From the NCBI GenBank assembly GCA_025890175.1, contig JANPYM010000005.1:330505-394504 (forward strand): DNA of 64,000 nucleotides, written 5' to 3'. The DNA is from Ciborinia camelliae (Eukaryota; Ascomycota; Leotiomycetes; Helotiales; Sclerotiniaceae). The notes below the pieces were generated by a model, which was not told the origin of the DNA, did not search any database, and worked only from the letters and a program-made list of their open reading frames with translations. Within the stretch, counting starts at the first letter, position 1; each line of letters starts with the position of its first letter. Below, piece after piece: positions 1 to 11,494 of this stretch. The position numbers and the translations under genes are program-made.

Positions 1-2595
1 CCTGACCCTACTTCCCAATCTCGCACATAGCAAGAAAGCCCCACTTAACTTCCTATGCAAACTATAAGTTTCCTCTGGCGGCGGTGCCAATCTCTCTCTA
101 ATCATAACCGGAATAAGTGCCTTGACTCTCTCTGTAATTGTTTGATCCCTGAAATCGTAAATCTCTGGAGAAGTTTCTAAAAATGGTTCTGCAAGAGTAA
201 GAACGGATTGTATGTGTGCATCTAGCATTGCTTTGGATTCTTGACCTGTGAGATATCCGAGGTCAATGGATAGATCTCGAACTGTATTTCTCTCAGATCT
301 AGAGGCTCCATCTAGTAGTTGTGTGTATTTAGTGATGAATTCCTCTGGATACTCGCGGGAAGCACCAAAATCGAGAAGCTCTAGTTTGTTGGTTTGAGCA
401 TTGTAGAGGAAATTTGTCCAATTGGGATCGGTTTGCATATATTTGAACTCAGTAATCTCCCGCAGACAGAGGCGGAGGATTTGAGTTCCAATCCAGTCTC
501 TTTGCTCTTGTGTGAAGCTTTGTATGCGAGTAACCCCGACTCCTTCCATGTATTCCATAGTAAGAACTTGTTTGCCTGAAGCCTCGGAGTATACTTTGGG
601 GACAACGAAGACATCCTCCTCGTCTGCGAGAAATTCTTGGAAACGTAACCCGCATTCTGCCTCTCGAATGTAATCACATTCCCATCCTAGCTCTGTTCGA
701 GCGTTTGCGATCGTTTTATCGAGAAACAAGCCTTTCGGTAAAAGACGAGATGCTGTGAGTAAAATCGCGAGATTGTTGAGATCAGAATCTATGGAATCTG
801 CGACTCCAGGATACTGAATTTTCACAGCAACCTTGGCGCCTGTCGATTTAAGTGTTGCACGATGAACTTGGCCGATAGATGCTGCGGCCAAGGGAACTTC
901 TTCAAATTCGCCAAATAAATCTCTCCATTCCGGACCAAGGTTTGCTCTTAACACCTTGTTTCGCTGTGAAGCGGGCATGTAATCTGCACGGTCCTGAACT
1001 CGCTGCATCACTTCTTGAATTGGCACAGGAAGCATCTTTGAATCCTGGAAACTGATCATTTGACCTAATTTCAAAGCTGCACCTCTCATTCGAGACAACT
1101 TGGTCACCAACCTATCCATGTTACTTGCGCTCAACATAAAAGAACCCTCACCACCACCACCGCTGACTCGACGAAGACTTTCACTAATGGCCCCTCCAAC
1201 CATGCCAGCTGCAAGACCACTATAATTCCATAGTCTCCCAAGCCTCGAAGAAGGGACACTGGATTCTCGCAGCTTATATGGGGCAGGCTGTGAGCTCGCC
1301 TCAGGCTGCATCTAAATTACTGTCAGATCTCAGTATCACATGCATCAAGTGCGAGAGGAGTTCATATTTACAGTATCATTGCTAGTCTCTTTACTAATAT
1401 CTGCCACTAGCTTCTCAAAGTCTTCATCTTTTTGATGAGGAGTATCAGGAATTGGCGCGGGGGTGGTATCTGGAGTAGTGGGTTCTGCCGGGATCGATGT
1501 ACGAACATTAAAGGTGTCCTGGTCCTTATTCCTCGCCAGCTTGGTGTGCTCTACAGGGATGTCTTTTACTCCCTTTAAGCCTAGAGAGCCTTTACTTGAT
1601 CCTTGAGTCTTACCTCCCAACAACCTAGCAACCCTTGGGCTATGAAAAAGAGCTGTGTTAATACCCTCCGGCATCTGTTCTTGTTCAGGGACCGATTCAA
1701 TAGATGGCATTTTTTCAATTGTACGAACGGTCTCGGAGAAAGTATCAGAGTTTATACTATTTTCCTTCAAACGTTTGTCATTTTCTTGAACGTCTGATGT
1801 ATGTTTTGGTATCTTGACTCTAGGCAAAGAAGATAGGGTTGGCGATGTGTGTTTTGATCTATCGTAAAAAGAGTCTTCATCATGGCCCTCCTCCAATGGG
1901 TTTTCGGACTTTCCAGTTGCATCTGCGGTCACTGATGGTATCTGATGCTCAAATTCTCGTTGAATACGTCTTGCGTCTTCTGCGGATAGAGGTTTAGTTT
2001 TTGGAATAGGAATGGTCGATGCATCAGAAGACACCGGCTGCAGTCCTTCACTATTTATGGGGTTTAATGTAGTCTGGATTGGAGACCTGATCGGGGTCGT
2101 ATCTGCATTCAATTCGGCAGTATTGATATCCGCATCTTTGGGAGGAATTGTTCCATCTGGTAGAGGGTAACTATTTGCTTTTTCCTGCCGAACATCCAAA
2201 TCCCTTTTCGGTCTCGGATTGACAGTCGAATTTGATTCAGACCTCTCATAGAAATGATCCTGCTCCAATCCCTTTTTATTTTCTGCGACATGCTCTTGTT
2301 CTTTGGTAGATTTCTTGCTAGGTATAGGATCACTATCATTCGATTGCGAACTTGATGCATTGTCCGTTGTCTCCTTGGTCCATTCCGGCGCATTATCATT
2401 CAACCTCGATGCGAGAAAGGATGCGGCTTTTGCAGTCTCCGTAACTCGATCCGTCTGATTGCGTACTGCTCGAGCTAGAGTCGAAGTTCTGTTATAGACA
2501 TCTATTTGCCTCGTCTTTAGTGCAATGTGCTTCTGTACAACCCCGCGGGAAGCATTGAAGAGAGCGGCCAGGTCCAAAATTCTCTTCCCCGCCAT
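1..2595 (-). CDS. COQ8: COQ8/ABC1-family atypical kinase (UbiB), partial at left edge
   Basis: Two exons: 1372-2595 and 1-1311, split by a 60-bp intron at 1312-1371 (GTAAAT...TTTAG, phase 0). The first exon (408 codons) starts MAGKRILDL, a conserved-looking helical segment, followed by a long Ser/Thr/Glu-rich disordered linker. The second exon holds the kinase-like core: the family KxGQ motif (KLGQMIS, about residue 489), the alanine-rich loop AAASIGQVH, the nucleotide-site lysine in [10 protein letters not shown], the [11 protein letters not shown] catalytic stretch and LLDFGAS (DFG equivalent). The reading frame is still open at base 1 with [14 protein letters not shown], so only a short C-terminus is missing. 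In this family COQ8 is a mitochondrial inner-membrane ATPase/kinase needed for coenzyme Q complex assembly. The start is the first ATG of the open frame. Family assignment is secure; the length of the linker is unusual compared with yeast but ordinary for filamentous fungi. Confidence 0.93.
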
Positions 2596-3131
2596 ATTGA
2601 ACAGCTTGTTAATTCAAGACCTTTCATCCATTCATGTCGAGTAGTTGATGGTGAGTTCTCCGGAAAAATGTTAATTTTTTGGAGGGGTGTCGAGCTGCTA
2701 CATAAACAATCTTGCCGAGCTTAATCCCTGTACATCTTGAAGACGTCACAAATGGGTTGGTTTGGCAACTTTGACTTCAGTGACATGATTTGACAAGACA
2801 ATTTTGGGGGGAACAGCCAGAAATCATGAATGATGAAAGTATCAGTGCAAAAATATGATCGCCATCTTGCATTTATAAAGGAGCATCACATAGTGTAGCA
2901 TGTAGCGTATTTGTCATATTTGAGGCCAACAACTTTACGCTCACAATAATATAATCATATTAAATTAGCTTTCTTAAGGAGAGTCCACATATTAGCCTAC
3001 GGAGTATAACTATACGGAACCTGACTATTAACAATTCTCCATCGCTCAAGGATGACTTAGCAACCATTGGGTATCTTATAATCAATATAACCCCAAAACG
3101 CCGTTTTCTTTTTATGACCCAATTGCCCCAA
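2596..3131. other. intergenic, tandem minus-strand genes (ESS2 3' side to COQ8 5' side)
   Basis: About 540 bp of AT-rich DNA between the ESS2 stop and the COQ8 start. It should contain the COQ8 promoter. I see no repeat or RNA gene in it. Confidence 0.5.
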
Positions 3132-4493
3132 TCAACTTTTCCCAGAAGGAGTCCATCTTGTCCGTAGATTTGATTTTGCTTTCACGGTCCCTGGTGTCCT
3201 GATACCAAAAGTATCATTCGTCCCCTTGCCTGAACCACCAACGCGACTCCACAATCGTTCAGCAGCTGGTGTCAGACCTCCCGAACCTACCCGGGGGCTA
3301 CTGGGAAATTTGGGCACAGGGGTCATTTCAACCTTGCCAGTCATGCCATTTTTCGCAGATGTACGTTTGCTCCTAGCAGTTTTGTCAACCATCCGGTGAT
3401 GTAGATCCTCCCGCCTGCTTTGTTCTTTTATCATGAAAGGATTTTTGGTTGTTTCGCCCGGACCTAGATCGATAATTGGAGCAGGCGTATATGATTCGTC
3501 CTCCGGTTCATCGTCCACAAATGCGTAGCCGTTTACACGTGGAGTTTCGCTTCCATTGAATCCGGATTCCGAATCTGCAACTCGACGTCTTCCAGCTATG
3601 GCATCTCTTACGGCAGACATTGACGGAGATGAAGGTATGTCGGTTTCTTCTTGCAGCACAAGATCTGGCAATCTTGTATTGGCATATGCAACCCTTTTTG
3701 GGGCAGCTCTTGACTCGTTTTGTACTCTCTGTGCCACAGTCTCAATAGAATCCTCCACACTCTCGGGTCGAAACATTAATCCATTGTTTGGCTTGGACTT
3801 CCAGGAGTCTGGTTGGGCTGGTCTTTCCATGACATCTCGAATTGCAAGTCTGTTCCTTTTCCCACCGTCATCCTCCAGTGATTCTCTTGACTGCAGGAGC
3901 TTCGTTTCAACCTCTTTTTGCTTTAGCATCATATTTGATGCAACTTTATTCCCAGTCCACATCCAAGCATATTTTTCCGCTCGCTTCTGATTCTGCTTGT
4001 CTAGCAATTTGTAAAAGCTTTCGTTGTCCTCGGAAGTATATAGTGACTGAAACTTAGTGAGGCTCATGTTTGTATCTATTTCAACTTTGGGGGTCTGTGT
4101 TGCGTCGGAAGCAACTGACATTGGGGTATCTCCAACAAATCCTCCAGGCGTTTCCGAAGGCCGAGATGGTGTCTGAATAGATGTGCCACGCCTTCCAATA
4201 CGTCTCCCAGGAGTCATAACATGTCGAAGCCTCCGTTCGGCACTTGTAATCCAGGCTCCATCCTTTGAGTCCAGCGCATCTAAATACTCTTGTTTTGTTT
4301 CTGTTTCGAGGAGTCCTGGAAAGAAATCCCGAGCAATGATTTCAGAAATAGCACCAGTGTATGCGTCTTCGTCAATGACATTCTTTGGTCGTTTAATGCG
4401 TTTGGGGGGTGGTGGCATTAAAGCAGTTTCATTTGCGCGTTTTGTAAGAGCTGTCGAGGCTGATGATGTTGATTTTGATGGTACCAAATCCAT
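3132..4493 (-). CDS. ESS2: ESS2/DGCR14-family nuclear splicing-associated protein
   Basis: Single-exon ORF of 453 aa with an ATG start. The N-terminus carries a basic PPPPKRIKRPKNVIDEDAY stretch followed by IIARDFFPGLLE (about residues 50-62), the hallmark of the Es2/DGCR14 family. A second conserved block is LTKFQSLYTSEDNESFYKLL then AEKYAWMWTGNK (about 145-183). The C-terminus has the family-typical LTPAAERLW segment and ends in a Thr/Pro/Arg-rich tail. Family members are nuclear and associate with the spliceosome (S. pombe Bis1, human ESS2). The gene is divergent from PPT1 across a 526-bp shared promoter. No intron is needed to keep the frame. Confidence 0.9.
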   Translation of the reverse strand: MDLVPSKSTSSASTALTKRANETALMPPPPKRIKRPKNVIDEDAYTGAISEIIARDFFPGLLETETKQEYLDALDSKDGAWITSAERRLRHVMTPGRRIGRRGTSIQTPSRPSETPGGFVGDTPMSVASDATQTPKVEIDTNMSLTKFQSLYTSEDNESFYKLLDKQNQKRAEKYAWMWTGNKVASNMMLKQKEVETKLLQSRESLEDDGGKRNRLAIRDVMERPAQPDSWKSKPNNGLMFRPESVEDSIETVAQRVQNESRAAPKRVAYANTRLPDLVLQEETDIPSSPSMSAVRDAIAGRRRVADSESGFNGSETPRVNGYAFVDDEPEDESYTPAPIIDLGPGETTKNPFMIKEQSRREDLHHRMVDKTARSKRTSAKNGMTGKVEMTPVPKFPSSPRVGSGGLTPAAERLWSRVGGSGKGTNDTFGIRTPGTVKAKSNLRTRWTPSGKS

Positions 4494-5019
4494 CGCTGAA
4501 GATCAATCTGTGACAACTACCTAGGAGTAGCCAACACAATAAATATATGTGACCGGTTGGTTGACTTTTGGTTGTTTGATTCACGTATACAAGTGAAGTA
4601 ATACCTAGTAATCGTGACATATAAATGCGATAAGAGATGGAACATTAATGGAAAATGGAAAATCGTACCCAATCATGATTATCTAAGCATATTGCAGGGA
4701 TAAAGATATCGGGATGTCGGGATGTCGGTGATAACCTTAATTGATGATGTTCCACCACAGGGATACTTGAGGACTAGGTTGGATGGAAGTATTCACGCAG
4801 TACAAACTTCAACTTACTTTTTATACCCAATCTTTTGTAGGTGCTAACTACTGCTACACTACATCTTCCTTTTGCACCTCCAGATTTCGAAGGCATCGTA
4901 TGAAGAACGGCTACGGTACTAAATTGTCAGCACAGTTTCTCTTTCCTATCAATACAATTCCCCTCCGATAAAATCATAACCCCGCACTACCTTACCAAAA
5001 CTTTTCGGTATAGACAAAA
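4494..5019. promoter_or_regulatory. divergent promoter region ESS2 / PPT1
   Basis: The region between the two start codons must contain both promoters. Nothing more specific than AT-rich stretches and a short tandem (GGGATGTC twice near 4715-4730) is visible. Confidence 0.5.
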
Positions 5020-6798
5020 ATGACTTCCCGGGAGGAAGAGGCCGTTGCCTTGAAGAATGAAGGAAACAAAGCTTTCGCTGCTCATGACTGGCTTGGAGCC
5101 ATAGATCTATATACCAAGGCCATAGAACTTGACGACCAAAAGCCCACATACTACTCGAACAGAGCTCAGGTACTCCCAGATGCTCTCAACACCCAAACTG
5201 CTCGCGTGACTAACGCTCTTGCAGGCAAACATCAAATCCGAGGCCTATGGATACGCAATAGCGGATGCTACGAAAGCCATTGAACTTGATCCGAATTTTG
5301 TAAAGGTGTGTTGGGACAAAGCTTCTTACCCTATCCCTTTTCTTTTACTTTTTGGTTCGGAAATCTAATTCCTTTCTCGCAGGCTTACTATCGTCGAGCC
5401 GTTGCATATACCGCGATCCTAAAATTCAAAGACGCCCAAAAAGATTTCAAGACTGTTGTTAGGAAAGCGCCTAATGATAAAGATGCGAAGCTCAAGTTGG
5501 CAGAATGTGAGAAGATTGTTAAAAGGATTGAATTCTTCCGAGCCATCGAAATTGGAGATCCACCATCTGCATCAGAAGGCCTTAACCTCGATGATATGAT
5601 AGTGAAGGATTACGATGGTGTACAGTTAGGAAACGAAATGACAACCGAGTTCATCAACGATATGCTGGAACGTTTTAAGAATGGCAAGAAGATACACCAG
5701 AAATATGTTTATCAAATTGTTATGGCAGTACAAAAGATTGTATACGATGAGCCAACGATGGTGGAAATGGAGATTGAAAGTGATGCACAGTTGACCGTTT
5801 GTGGAGATACACATGGTAGATGGCCTCCATTTGTATTGCAATTCTTTAGCTAATATTGTGTCTCAGGTCAATTTTTCGATCTTATGGAACTCTTCCGACT
5901 CAATGGTCTACCCACAGAGAAGCATTATTACTTATTCAACGGCGATTTCGTTGATCGAGGTTCTTGGTCAACTGAGATTGCATTACTTTTGTATGCCTAC
6001 AAATGGTTACGTCCATCAGCATTCTTTATCAATAGAGGAAATCATGAGACTGATGATATGAACCGTGTTTATGGTTTTGAGGGCGAGTGCAAGGCAAAAT
6101 ACAATGGTAAGTTATCTTTTTCGTCTAAACAAAACTTAATCTCTTGGAAGATAATAACTAATCCCATCTAGAACGTACTTTCAAGCTATTCTCGGAAAGT
6201 TTCTCGGCTTTACCTTTAGCAACTCTCATTGGCAAGAAATATCTTGTACTTCATGGAGGTTTATTCTCAGATGACAAAATCACATTAGACGACATCCGAG
6301 CCTTGAACAGACATAATCAACGCCAGCCAGGCCAGGCTGGATTAATGATGGAGATGTTATGGACTGATCCACAGAAAGAGCCAGGTCGTGGCCCAAGTAA
6401 ACGTGGAGTGGGCATGCAATTCGGACCTGACATCACCAGGAGGTTTTGCGAGAACAACGGACTCGAGGCTATCATCCGTAGTCACGAAGTCCGAATGGAA
6501 GGTTATGAGGAGGAGCATGATGGAAAGTGTATTACTGGTATGTCAATTTCCACCCGATGTATTCCACATCAAAACTAATACATTTCAGTCTTCTCGGCGC
6601 CTAGATACTGCGACAGCACCGAGAATAAGGGAGCTTATATCAATATTGGACCTGATTATAAATTGAACTTCCACAAGTTTGATGCAGTACCTCATCCTAA
6701 CATCAAGCCTATGGTGCGTATTGAATGAATCCTGCTATGATTTTTGCTAACTCATGAACAAGGCATATGCTCAAAACTCTCCTATGTCGATGATGTAG
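5020..6798 (+). CDS. PPT1: serine/threonine protein phosphatase 5 (TPR-containing)
   Basis: Seven exons reconstructed from GT-AG junctions that keep one frame: 5020-5169, 5225-5305, 5383-5815, 5867-6106, 6172-6537, 6589-6713, 6763-6798, giving 476 aa, the usual PP5 length. Residues 1-130 form three TPR helix pairs (for example KNEGNKAFAAHDWLGAIDLY). The catalytic PPP domain shows GDTHGQFFDL (the His-Gly formed across an intron, residue 222), GDFVDRG, RGNHE, LVLHGGLF and ITVFSAPRYCD, so all metal-binding signatures are present. The short last exon ends AYAQNSPMSMM, comparable to the autoinhibitory C-terminal helix of PP5. Known role: Hsp90-associated phosphatase acting on the chaperone machinery. 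Exon borders are my reading; the 3' exon is the least certain. Confidence 0.93.
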
Positions 6799-6871
6799 AC
6801 GAAAAACCTATTATCAGATATACCAAGTAATATTTTGAAGCATTCCTCCAAATTTGGATCTACCACATCTG

Positions 6872-7315
6872 TTAATATAGCGGGCGTTCCGTGGGAAATA
6901 TCTTGCACAGAATTTGATCTTGTACAATAGAAGTGATATCCTCGCAGATTCCAGCGTGACACTTCAATAGTGCCCATGCGAGAATGTATTTATTCAGATA
7001 CGCTAATTTTTTGGCAAATAATAGCTTCGGATAAATCTTTGCTAATTCGCGAAAGCTCCTCTGTAGTTCGGAAAAGCACATTATGTTACTACAAAGTCCT
7101 GTGACAATTTGAAGCGGCCTGTATGAACTCAATTAACTGCATACTATCAACTCGAGTTGAAAAATTCATTTCTCCAGAACTGAGCTTTTCCTCTGACCTG
7201 AATACCAATTCACCGTGATATGCCATCGTATCTCGGAGCATCGGTCCCGGCCCCAAGAAACGAGTTCCGAAATCCATGCAACGTATGCAGCTTCCCCTTG
7301 TCCCACGATTATCAT
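6872..7315 (-). CDS. candidate small spliced gene, unknown function
   Basis: On the minus strand three pieces join in frame: exon 1 7198-7315 (ATG; MIIVGQGEAAYVAWISEL...), intron 7061-7197 (GTCAGA...CTACAG), exon 2 7002-7060 (EELSRISKDLSEAIICQKIS), intron 6941-7001 (GTATCT...TGCGAG), exon 3 6872-6940, about 81 aa. A closer acceptor for intron 2 (40-bp intron) stays in the same frame and adds seven residues. The joined peptide has amphipathic helical character and balanced composition, unlike random AT-rich reading. It is convergent with PPT1, 74 bp from its stop. No family is recognised. It could be a chance combination of open frames or the 3' part of a longer transcript. Confidence 0.28.
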
Positions 7316-9379
7316 GTACTGTCCAATAATATTGTCTTGGGGGTTGGAGCTGTGTTGCCTTGTGATGCGATGTTATGCTTTTTTCGGCAGTGAGTGTATC
7401 AGAGTGTATCAGATGGTGATAGATAGGAATAGCTGCGGGTAGTTGCATAGTTTGTTGCTTGTCTATAATTTTCGGGGTTTGGAGGGAGGAGGGGGGTTAA
7501 TACCGAGTAGAGGGGGGTGGGTAGAAGGGGAGGAACGGTGTGTGGGGTGGAGGAATGGGTTGATGGTTGCGGGGTTTGGATTCTGGAAGGAGGTTCCTGT
7601 ATGTAGTTCATGCGGTTATTTACGATTTTTATTATTGTTGAGTTGAAATTGCAGGGCGGGGATGAGACTTATCGTGGAGGAGAATTGTGCGGGGGTTAGG
7701 AGGTGAATTCATAATGAGACTGGAGGCATCAATTATTTATATGTCGTTGGTTTTTGATTTTCAATGGAATATTGCGATATACCTTATCCAGTAGGCAATG
7801 TTGATTGGGGTCGTTGCTTATGCAGGAGGGTTATGTCATGTAAGGGTATAAAACTATTGTGATAGTACGCGCTGGAGGTTATTTACCTGATAGCTAAGTT
7901 ACCAAAACATCAACGATCAAAAATGACCATATCCAACATCAGGACAAGATGGGCTACTACGGTTCGGTTCGCCTTTCCACTGCGCCCCAAAACGTCATCG
8001 ATGAGCTTCGACCAAAGAACCGTGTTCCAATGCCAGTACCGGCATGGGGATAGCCGTGGAATCAAACTCCTTGATGACCGAGTCTCTCGGAAGATCAGGA
8101 CGTCTGCCTACCTCGAAGAAAGATTGTTGCGAACTGCCTCTGAATTTGCTGTGCATGTTCTTTTGGGCGCCCGCCTACGAATGAGGTTTCTTTGTGGGGT
8201 TTCATAGGTATCGAGTTTTCGTTACTCGTGGACATGCATTCATGCCTCGCTACAGCCTACAGCCTACAGCGTCAACTTTACCCCGTAGGCATTAGATGTG
8301 ATCATTTAGACCCAGAGTTAACGTGTCATCTCATATGCCATGATCGGAGACCGATATGCTATATGAGATAATGAACCCAACCCAAAGTATCCCATGAAAG
8401 GAGAGATTTTACATACCGCAACTATTAGGTTCGAGCTGGTGTAGATTTTCAAATATTGGGATGATTTGTCTGAAGGAAATGAAGTGCGATCGATACTGGC
8501 TGGAGTGGTGAAGTATTATCCGTTCCAAGCACACGCAATATAAGCCAGCGATTTTAGTTTAGTGTTCGGAATATCAACACTTTATTTATCACCACCACTT
8601 GATTCCAAAACTGTCGCTGGGAAAAATTAGAAATGATTCCACGCAGAAACTGGCTCCGATCTTCGAGCTTTTGCTGCTCTCTATCTATCTATCTTCTTCG
8701 CTGTCAAACGACAAACGACAAACTTTCACTTAAGATCGTACCTTCTATACATAAAAAAACCACCGTACCATGATGAATCCAAACCAAATCAAACCAATTT
8801 TAATTACCTATCTTTTATATCCACCATTTGAAGATTGTTTGGTGCTCTGTGGGATCTGGGCGGGGAGGAGCCACCATTGCTTGAATGGAAGGACACACTT
8901 GGTCGATTGGTCGATTGATTGATTGATTGATTGAGCAATGAATTCCTGAACTTTCGGGACATGCATTCGCATTCGCATTCGCATTCTCAGACTACCTATT
9001 CTCATTAACGTGTATTTTTCGTTGGAAGTTGCGATATCTTGGGGGGTAAAATCGCCGTGTGATCTCCTTATGCTACTAGGGATATCTCAGCATATTTTTG
9101 GCTCAAGTCAGGCATATACTGAAACGTGCTCCCAGGTTCTCCAATTGGTTCTGTTTTTTCTTTTTCTTCCTCTCTTTCATGTGGGGATTTAAATCTTACT
9201 ATTTCGTGTTCTCACTCATGTTGAGCGTACGGTCGAGTTCATACGAAAAGTACCAAGAGATGAGGCAACACCATATGAATCCCAGCACTTATTCATTGAG
9301 TGGCAATTTCGAAAATACGGCTAAATCATATGTATTCTTTTAACTTTTGATCTCATGTGAGTGTATCTAATATCATGAT
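7316..9379. other. intergenic, about 2 kb without a convincing gene
   Basis: Contains a G-rich stretch around 7480-7560, short open frames at 7923-8207, and an overlapping ORF from 7949 whose first 34 codons (PQNVIDELRPKNRVPMPVP) look protein-like but stop early, so a gene remnant is possible. There are short (GATT)n and (GCATTC)n repeats near 8910-8990. No RNA gene is seen. Confidence 0.45.
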
Positions 9380-10842
9380 CTAAGAAATGGTCTTCTCAAC
9401 CAACTCGATTCCGTATTTCTTCAACTCCTCCATCAATGGGTCGTTGATCTTGCTGGTCATAGGTGCAATGATACCCTTCTCGCTGATGGTTCCATCAAGA
9501 ACTTGCTTGACGGCAACACCACATGGTACACCGACCAATTTGGCCATGGCGGAGTATCCCTTTGGATCACCGTATTCCACCAATGTGGATGTGCGGGTCT
9601 CCTTCTTTCCATCCTTGTGCTCAATCTCGAACTTGTGTTGCAACATGACCAAATCACGCTCGCCCTCTTCGAATTGCATCTTCTTCTCAAGAGTAGCACA
9701 GAGAGTATCGAGTGGGTTGCCGCGGGGAATGATCTTCTCGTCGGAGAAGATACCGACCCAGGTAAGACCGTTCATGATACGCTGCTTCTCCTCGGTGCTC
9801 TCGAACTTTGCCTTGGAAGCAATTGCCCACTTCAAATCATCCTCGGAGCTTGATGAAGCTGCAAGAACTTTTTGGGTGGCCTCCTTCCAGGAAATTGGCT
9901 CGGAGAATCCGTGGTCTTCATCACTCAAGAATCCCATATCAACCAAAACACGGATGAATTCGGGGAAGCCTTGGTATCTCAAAGTACCTCTGATGATAGT
10001 TTGTGCTTCTGGGATGTTGTAACGCTCCTTGTAAGGAGTAGAATCTCTGTTTGGGTAGGCGACAAATGCGTAACCTGGGTAGATGAAGTATGGCTTGGCG
10101 GTACCCATCAACTCTGGACCAGCAACATCAACAATCTTTCCATCTCTGTAGAATCTTGCAGCATTTCTCAATGCCAACAAAACACCACGCGAGGACCAAG
10201 AGAACTTGTATCCGAGAGGGTTGTCCGAAGCCTCTGGGGCTGGAAGACCTCCACAGTATGACAAGAAAGATGTGATCTTTCCACCGGCCTTGTGAACCTC
10301 CTCAATAGTCTTAACAGCATACAAGTGATCGATTCCTGGATCCAAACCAATCTCATTCATCACTGTGATTCCGGCGTTCTTGGCTTCCTCGTCCAATTCA
10401 AGCATGGCTGGGGAAACATAACTGGTGGTGACAACATTCTTCTTGTTTCTGATGGCAGATTTGATGACGGTAGCGTGGAAGGTATATGGGATCAAACTAA
10501 TGACCAAATCGTTCTTTGCAACCTCGGCATCAAGAGCTTTGTCGTCTGTAACATCGAGGGAGATTGGGTGGGCATTCTTTACTCCTTCAGAAAGCTTCTT
10601 TGCACTCTCAAGGGTTCTGCATGCTGGGCAAAAGTCAGTTACGTATGGGGAAGAGGAATTGAGATCTTAATGTACCAACAGAAACTTGAATGCCGGCTTC
10701 ACTGAGGATATCCAAGGTTGGGCGTGTAACAAAGCCCGCACCGAGCATAAGAACTCTCCTAGAGGAGATGTTAGAAGGAGAAAAGCCTAAGACTACTGAG
10801 GTTAGATGGTGAAAAAGCTTACTTTGATAAAAATGCAGCCAT
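9380..10842 (-). CDS. LYS9: saccharopine dehydrogenase (NADP+, L-glutamate-forming)
   Basis: Three exons: 10823-10842 (MAAFLSK), 10676-10758 and 9380-10623, with introns 10759-10822 (GTAAGC...CTCTAG) and 10624-10675 (GTACAT...GCCCAG). The product is about 448 aa, the size of yeast Lys9. The N-terminus is a Rossmann dinucleotide fold (RVLMLGAGFVTRPTLDIL, residues 8-25). Typical family segments follow: DLVISLIPYTFHATVIKSA, NEIGLDPGIDHLYA, and the substrate-binding GGLPAPEASDNPLGYKFSWS. The C-terminal half ends with KLVGVPCGVAVKQVLDG. The enzyme converts alpha-aminoadipate semialdehyde plus glutamate to saccharopine in the fungal alpha-aminoadipate lysine pathway, in the cytosol. Codon use is GC-richer at third positions than the flanks, consistent with good expression. 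Confidence 0.96.
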
Positions 10843-11494
10843 GATGTCTGATTTGGTTGAATTCAAATGGCAATAAATTGTGTATAAATAATATCAATCA
10901 AATAAAAGCTTGCAACTTCACTTCAGCGAACGACTCATAGAACTAAATTCTTTGGTGGGGTTGATCCGTAATCGGCCAATGCATGCAGGTATAATAAAAT
11001 CCGCGGATTTGGTAGAGATCAACATTTGATTCACTGTGAGTAGGATGTATCTCAATCATACGTAGCACCTGGGTAGGTATTGAAGAATTCATTAATCAAT
11101 TCTTAATAAGCAGAAGTTGAAATTTCTATTCATCTATTCAGAACTTCAATCCCGTTTCTATTTGATTTTTAGGATTATTTTGAAGATAATATTGAGGTTT
11201 TTATGCACATATCAACAGTCAACAGTCAACAATGAGGTCCCAAGCTTTGCCCTTTTGTGGATTTGAACCTGGTCGAAAAAGTCAAGTCAAGGATGAAAGA
11301 TTCAGAATGTCCCGCACTAAACCTATAATGGATGCTAGCTCCTTCTAAAGCTTATTTAGCGCCATTCTCAAAGAACACTTTTCAAAACTCGCGAAAGTTC
11401 TTCTCTTCCATTTCTTTCCTCTCACAACTTCGAGCTTTTCAAGCTTTGTTGACAACAATAAAATATTCAACATCTTCAATACCGTACAATAATC
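10843..11494. promoter_or_regulatory. divergent promoter region LYS9 / derlin
   Basis: 652 bp between two divergent start codons. At 10931-10937 CGACTCA matches the Gcn4/CPC1-type TGACTCA element in six of seven positions, on the LYS9 side at 90 bp from its ATG. Amino-acid general control of lysine genes makes this plausible, but one mismatch leaves it weak. No TATA box is obvious. Confidence 0.35.

Noticed and set aside
9387..10705. Several plus-strand ORFs of 60-211 codons
   Set aside because: Antisense shadows of LYS9, whose codon structure explains them.
11250..11275. tRNA B-box-like ACCAGGTTCAAATCC on the minus strand
   Set aside because: Flanking bases do not form a T-arm stem, and no A box or acceptor pairing is present.
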